Source: JBKHXF01 sp046566145
GTDB lineage: Bacteria; Actinomycetota; Nitriliruptoria; Nitriliruptorales; Nitriliruptoraceae
NCBI GenBank assembly: GCA_046566145.1
Contig: JBKHXF010000007.1
Span: 40,586-104,585, forward strand
DNA length: 64,000 bases
Direction: 5' to 3'
Positions 59,774 to 64,000 of this stretch are shown here, one piece after another; within the stretch, counting starts at the first letter, position 1, and the number at the start of each line of letters is the position of its first letter. Position numbers and translations under genes: made by a program. The notes under the pieces were generated by a model that saw only the letters and a list, made by a program, of their open reading frames with translations, ran no database searches and had not been told where the DNA came from.

Positions 59774-60583
59774 ATGACGACACCCTCCGCACCCGGCCCC
59801 CGCGTCCCGCGTCCCATCGCGTGGGTCGACGGCCGCATCGTGCCGGCCGACCAGGCCACCGTCCCGCTGCTCGACGACGGCGTCCTGCGCGGCGACGCCG
59901 TCTTCGACGCCATGCTGGTCCGCCGCGGCCGCACCCACGCGGCCGACGCGCACCTCGCCCGGCTCCGGGCCTCGGCCAAGGCCCTGGGCATCCGCGTCCC
60001 GGTGGTGCGACAGGCGATGACCGACCTCCTCGCGGCCTGGGGGGAGCACGACGGCGCGATGAAGCTCATCGTGACGCGCAGCGGGACGCTGCGCGGGCTC
60101 GTCCAGGCGGTCCAGTGGCCCGCGTCCATCTCGCTCGCCGTGGTCGACGTGCCGTGGCGGACCGCCATCTCCGGGGTGAAGACCCTCTCGTACGCGGCCA
60201 ACCAGTGGGCGCAGCGCCAGGCGCAGGCGGCCCACGCCGACGACGCCCTCGTCGCCACGGACGGCACGGTCATGGAGCTGCCGACCGGCGCGCTCGTGGT
60301 GGTGCGCGACGGGGTCCTCGCCACGCCCGACCCGCGCCTGCACCCGATCCTCGACTCGGTGACGGTGCACGAGCTCGCGCTCGTCGAGCCCGTCGAGCGG
60401 ACCATCCTCACCGTCGACGACGTGCGGGGCGCCGACGAGGTGTTCGTGGTCTCCGCCACCCGCCCGGTCCTGCCGGTCCACGCCATCGACGACGTGGAAC
60501 TTCCCGCCCCGGGCCCGGTCACCGCCGACGTCGCCGCGCGCTTCCGCGAGCACGTCGACGCCACCCTCGACCCGCTGCCCTGA
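59774..60583 (+). CDS. Class IV PLP aminotransferase (ADC lyase/BCAT-like)
   Basis: A 269-residue fold-type IV PLP enzyme. The N-terminal WVDGRIVPADQATVPLLDDGVLRGDAVFDAMLV is typical; the PLP lysine lies in GVKTLSYAANQWAQRQAQ. The usual GxxxExxxSN region reads DGTVMELPTGALVVVRDG, with Pro-Thr-Gly replacing the common serine/asparagine. The size fits 4-amino-4-deoxychorismate lyase, D-amino-acid transaminase or a short branched-chain aminotransferase. ATG 59774 is the start. It is divergent from rnpB, 90 bp away. Confidence 0.83.
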   Translation: MTTPSAPGPRVPRPIAWVDGRIVPADQATVPLLDDGVLRGDAVFDAMLVRRGRTHAADAHLARLRASAKALGIRVPVVRQAMTDLLAAWGEHDGAMKLIVTRSGTLRGLVQAVQWPASISLAVVDVPWRTAISGVKTLSYAANQWAQRQAQAAHADDALVATDGTVMELPTGALVVVRDGVLATPDPRLHPILDSVTVHELALVEPVERTILTVDDVRGADEVFVVSATRPVLPVHAIDDVELPAPGPVTADVAARFREHVDATLDPLP

Positions 60584-60698
60584 GCGGACGGACGACCCGG
60601 CCCGGTGGCCGGGTGGGCGCGGAGGCCGCGGTGGACGTCGCCGGTAGGGTCCGCCTCGAGCCGTCCGCGTCGGGACGTCGACCGAGGAGGTGTGCCGG

Positions 60699-62114
60699 GT
60701 GGCCCTGGACGACCGCGACCACGACCCGCTGGTGGTCATCGCGAACCGGCTCCCGGTGCGCCGCACCGACGCCGGGTGGCGACCTGCCGCCGGCGGCCTC
60801 GTGACGGCGCTGCGGCCCGTCGTCGAGCGCACCGACGGCGCGTGGATCGGCTGGGACGGCGGCGAGCGCGACATCCCGCACCGCGTCGAGGGCCTGGAGG
60901 TCGACCTCGAGCCCGTCCGGCTCACCGAGGCGCAGGTCGACGGCTACTACCACGGCTTCGCCAACCGGACCATCTGGCCGCTCTTCCACGACCTCATCGT
61001 CGAGCCGGTCATCGACCGGGCCTGGTGGCGCACCTACGTCGAGGTCAACCGCGCCTTCGCGGAGCGCGTCGCTGACCTCGACCTGCCGGGGGACCGTCCG
61101 GTCATCTGGGTCCACGACTACCACCTGATGCTGCTGCCCGAGCTGGTGCGCGGCATCCGGCCCGACTCCCCCATCGGGTTCTTCCTCCACATCCCCTTCC
61201 CGCCGCCCGAGCTCATGGCCCGCCTGCCGTGGCGGGAGGACCTGCTGCGCGGCCTGCTCGGCGCTGACGTGGTCGCGTTTCACACCGAGCGCTACCGCGA
61301 CAACTTCTGCCGGGCCGTGGCGTGGGTCTTCCCGGGTGCCGAGGTCGTCGGCCAGACCATCCACCTCGGTGGCCGCAGCATCCGCACGGCCGCGCACGGC
61401 ATCTCGATCGACACCGAGGAGTTCACGACCCTCGCGCGCTCCGAGGAGTCCGAGCGCGAGCTCGCCGGCCTGCGCGAGCAGTTCGCGGGCCGGTCGGTGT
61501 TCCTCGGCGTCGACCGGGTCGACTACACCAAGGGCATCCGCCACCGCCTGCAGGCCATCGAGCGGCTGCTCGAGCGCGACGAGGACCTGCGCCGGCGGTT
61601 CGCGTTCGTGCAGATCGCGGTCCCGTCCCGCGAGGACGTCGCCGAGTACCAGGCGCTGCGGGAGGAGATCGAGGGTGAGGTCGGTCGCATCAACGGCCGG
61701 TTCACCGAGCCCGGCGGGAACGTCCCGGTGCACTACCTGTACCGGGGCATCACCAAGTCGCAGCTCGCGGCCTACTACCGCCTCGCCGACGTCATGTGCG
61801 TGACGCCGCTGAAGGACGGGATGAACCTCGTCGCGAAGGAGTACGTGACGTGCCAGGCCGCCGGCGACGGCGCCGGCGTGCTGCTGCTCAGCGAGTTCAC
61901 GGGGGCCAGCCTCGAGCTGCCCGGCGCCGTGACCTGCAACCCGTTCGACGTCGAGGGCCTGTCGTCGATGATGTCGCGCTGCCTCGAGCTCGACGAGGCC
62001 GACCGGCGGTCCCGCATCGCCGCCCTCGCCGACCACGTGGCCCGCAACGACGTCTTCGCGTGGGTCGACGCCCAGCTGGCCGACCTCGCGGCGGCGCACC
62101 CCGCCGGTCGGTGA
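60699..62114 (+). CDS. otsA: Trehalose-6-phosphate synthase
   Basis: A 471-residue GT20 enzyme making trehalose-6-phosphate from UDP/GDP-glucose and glucose-6-phosphate. Motifs: VVIANRLPVRR, GWDGG, NRTIWPLFHD, WVHDYHLMLLPELVR, IGFFLHIPFPPPE, GVDRVDYTKGIRHRLQA and TPLKDGMNLVAKEYV. GTG 60699 is preferred because GAGGAGG precedes it by eight bases; GTG 60690 overlaps that ribosome binding site. The phosphatase/GH15 fusion follows after four bases, giving a two-gene trehalose operon. Confidence 0.93.
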   Translation: MALDDRDHDPLVVIANRLPVRRTDAGWRPAAGGLVTALRPVVERTDGAWIGWDGGERDIPHRVEGLEVDLEPVRLTEAQVDGYYHGFANRTIWPLFHDLIVEPVIDRAWWRTYVEVNRAFAERVADLDLPGDRPVIWVHDYHLMLLPELVRGIRPDSPIGFFLHIPFPPPELMARLPWREDLLRGLLGADVVAFHTERYRDNFCRAVAWVFPGAEVVGQTIHLGGRSIRTAAHGISIDTEEFTTLARSEESERELAGLREQFAGRSVFLGVDRVDYTKGIRHRLQAIERLLERDEDLRRRFAFVQIAVPSREDVAEYQALREEIEGEVGRINGRFTEPGGNVPVHYLYRGITKSQLAAYYRLADVMCVTPLKDGMNLVAKEYVTCQAAGDGAGVLLLSEFTGASLELPGAVTCNPFDVEGLSSMMSRCLELDEADRRSRIAALADHVARNDVFAWVDAQLADLAAAHPAGR

Positions 62115-62118
62115 CACC

Positions 62119-64000
62119 GTGACGCGACGCGACGACCTCGAGGCGGTGCTGACCCACGTGGCCGACCCGTCCGAGCTCCTGCTCGTGCTCGACTTCGACG
62201 GGACCCTCTCCCCCATCGTGGACGACCCCGACGCCGCCGCGCCGGCGGACGGCGCGATCGCGGCCGTCGCCGCGCTCGCCGACCGCGCCGTGGTGGCGAT
62301 CGTGTCCGGCCGCCACCTCGACGACCTGGTCCCCCGCGTCGGCGAGCTGCCCGTCACCCTCGTCGGCGGGCACGGCACCGAGGTGCGCGACCCCGACGGG
62401 ACCCGCACCAGCCTCTTCGACGACGGCCCGGTGCAGCACGTGCTCGACACCTGCGAGGCGGAGCTCACCGACCTGCTCGCCGACGTCGGCGGGTGGCGGG
62501 TCGAGCGCAAGCCGGCCTCGCTGGCGGTCCACCACCGCACGGCCGTGCCAGCGGACGTGGAGCGGCTCCTGCCACGGGTCCGGGCGGTGCTCGCCGCACC
62601 GGCGGCGGACGGACCGTTCGACGTGCTCGACGGCAAGGCCGTGACCGAGCTGCGCCCGTCGGGCGTCGACAAGGGCCGCGCGCTGCGGTGGCTCGCGCGG
62701 CGCCACCCGGACCGTCGCGTGCTGGTCGTCGGGGACGACGTCACCGACGAGGACGCGTTCGAGGCCGCCGACGACCTCGGCGGCCAGGCGGTGCTGGTGT
62801 CCGACTCCCCCCGCGCCACCGCGGCACGCTGGCGGATCGACGACCCGGTCCGCGTCGTGTGGCTCCTCGAGCGGCTCGGCGCCCCCGGCGCGGTCGCCCC
62901 GCTCGGCGCCGAGGAGGTCTGGACCCGACGGTTCCACCCGATCGGCGAGCACGGGATGATCGGCGACTCGCGCACCGCCGCGCTCGTGGCGCCGGACGCG
63001 TCGGTCGAGTGGATGTGCGTCCCCCGCTTCGACTCCCCGAGCGTCTTCGCCGCGATCCTCGACCCGCTGCGGGGCGGACGCTTCCGCGTGCGCCCGACGC
63101 GACCGCTGGAGGTGCAGCGCACCTACCTCGGCGAGACCAACGTCGTGGTCACCCGCTTCGTCGACGCCGGCTCGCCCGTGCTGACGGTCACGGACCTGCT
63201 GGTCACCTCACGCGTCGCCGCCTTCGACCCCGACCACACCGGGCACGTGCTGTTGCGTCGCGTCGAGGCGTTCGAGGACGTCGAGGTGGAGGTCGAGTTC
63301 CAGCCGCGCTTCGACTACGCCCGGGTCCCCACACGCCTCGAGCGCGCCGACGGGTGCGTCGTCGCGACGGCCGAGACGAGCGACGGACCCGAGCGCGCGG
63401 TGCTCGAGACCGACCTCCCCCTCGAGGTCGTCGAGCACGAGGACGGCAACGGCGACGTCGCGAGGGTGCGCACGACGCTGGCCGGCGGCGACACCCGCTG
63501 GCTGACCCTGCGCACCGGGGCGTGGGAGCGCAGCCCCCACCTGCACCTGTCCAGCGAGGAGCTGCTCGACCTGACCGTGCGCACGTGGGGCCGCTGGGCC
63601 CGGGCCATCGACTACGACGGCCCGTGGCGCGAGGACGTCGTCCGCTCGGCGCTGGTGCTCAAGGGGCTGGTCTACGAGCCCACCGGCGCCCTCGTCGCGG
63701 CCCCGACGACCTCGCTCCCGGAGGGGCTCGGCGGCGTCCGCAACTGGGACTACCGCTACGCCTGGCTGCGGGACGCCGCGATCGTCATGTCCTCCCTGCT
63801 GCGCGCCGGCTACCGCGAGGAGGCCCGCGCCTGGCGCGAGTGGCTGCTGCGCGCGGTGGCCGGCGATCCGGAGAACCTGCAGATCATGTACGGCATTGCC
63901 GGGGAGCGCCAACTCCCGGAATCCGAGCTGGAGTGGCTGTCCGGATACGAAGGATCCGCGCCCGTCCGGATTGGCAACGCCGCCGCCAGCCAACGGCAGC
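62119..64000 (+). CDS. Trehalose-6-phosphate phosphatase fused to a GH15 (trehalase/glucoamylase-like) domain, partial
   Basis: GTG 62119, four bases after otsA; the gene continues past the window (627 codons seen). Residues 1-250 are a HAD phosphatase of the OtsB type: LLVLDFDGTLSPIVDDPD with the catalytic Asp pair, IVSGRHLDDL, GGHGTEV, DKGRALRWLARRHP and VVGDDVTDEDAFEAA. Residues from about 270 are glycoside hydrolase family 15: HPIGEHGMIGDSRTAALVAPD, WMCVPRFDSPSVFAAILD, the active-site segment VRNWDYRYAWLRDAA and ELEWLSGYEGSAPVRIGNAA. The protein thus links dephosphorylation of trehalose-6-phosphate to an alpha-glucosidase such as trehalase. The C-terminal catalytic base is not in view. 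Confidence 0.9.
   Translation, partial: MTRRDDLEAVLTHVADPSELLLVLDFDGTLSPIVDDPDAAAPADGAIAAVAALADRAVVAIVSGRHLDDLVPRVGELPVTLVGGHGTEVRDPDGTRTSLFDDGPVQHVLDTCEAELTDLLADVGGWRVERKPASLAVHHRTAVPADVERLLPRVRAVLAAPAADGPFDVLDGKAVTELRPSGVDKGRALRWLARRHPDRRVLVVGDDVTDEDAFEAADDLGGQAVLVSDSPRATAARWRIDDPVRVVWLLERLGAPGAVAPLGAEEVWTRRFHPIGEHGMIGDSRTAALVAPDASVEWMCVPRFDSPSVFAAILDPLRGGRFRVRPTRPLEVQRTYLGETNVVVTRFVDAGSPVLTVTDLLVTSRVAAFDPDHTGHVLLRRVEAFEDVEVEVEFQPRFDYARVPTRLERADGCVVATAETSDGPERAVLETDLPLEVVEHEDGNGDVARVRTTLAGGDTRWLTLRTGAWERSPHLHLSSEELLDLTVRTWGRWARAIDYDGPWREDVVRSALVLKGLVYEPTGALVAAPTTSLPEGLGGVRNWDYRYAWLRDAAIVMSSLLRAGYREEARAWREWLLRAVAGDPENLQIMYGIAGERQLPESELEWLSGYEGSAPVRIGNAAASQRQ

Overview
The window is 64 kb of very GC-rich DNA, densely coding on both strands, with many GTG starts preceded by GAGG or GGAG ribosome binding sites. 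The gene content points to a high-GC actinobacterium. It includes an F420-type luciferase-like oxidoreductase, DUF222/HNH (13E12-type) protein, hemE/hemY haem genes, FadE-type acyl-CoA dehydrogenases, Tat-exported PhoX, OtsA/OtsB and ferredoxin-type 2-oxoacid oxidoreductase. A deep-branching class such as Nitriliruptoria is possible but is only a guess.

Region by region: 1-9.4 kb holds the 5' part of korA, a 2-hydroxyacid dehydrogenase, a secreted M23 peptidase, a CBS protein, the glutamate synthase large subunit and a crotonase-family protein. 9.4-13.9 kb is a divergent pair of Tat-exported phosphoesterase-like genes (PHP protein and PhoX) sharing PhoP-box-like repeats, then a lipoprotein. 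14.1-17.7 kb has a probable methylsuccinyl-CoA dehydrogenase and a DUF222/HNH gene with a perfect SOS box, next to a 56-bp tandem repeat. 17.7-24.8 kb is central metabolism: ROK kinase, P5C dehydrogenase, LLM oxidoreductase, thioesterase, ilvD and mug. 24.8-36.7 kb has a histidine kinase whose frame runs into a thioesterase, two CorC/HlyC-type proteins, a TetR regulator with a clear operator facing a FadE5-like gene, and a class A PBP. 36.7-48.9 kb has SDRs, an AGPS-like FAD oxidase, an exported-type metalloprotease, two acyl-CoA dehydrogenases, a two-component system and an SRAP protein. 48.9-53.6 kb is a haem operon (hemE, a degenerate ferrochelatase-like gene, hemY) divergent from a semialdehyde dehydrogenase.

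54.5-59.3 kb is the accessory part. The last 28 bp of the RNase P RNA gene (rnpB) occur twice as an exact direct repeat (54497-54524 and 59301-59328). Between them lie a broken IS30 element, a VapBC pair, a frameshifted gene, a GNAT acetyltransferase, an ECF sigma factor with a truncated partner gene, and the 3' stub of a tyrosine integrase ending 25 bp from rnpB. I read this as a decayed integrative element inserted at the 3' end of rnpB. Removing it would place rnpB directly upstream of the alpha/beta hydrolase at 53643-54461.

59.7-64 kb resumes ordinary content: a class IV aminotransferase, otsA, and a fused trehalose-phosphatase/GH15 protein that runs off the window.
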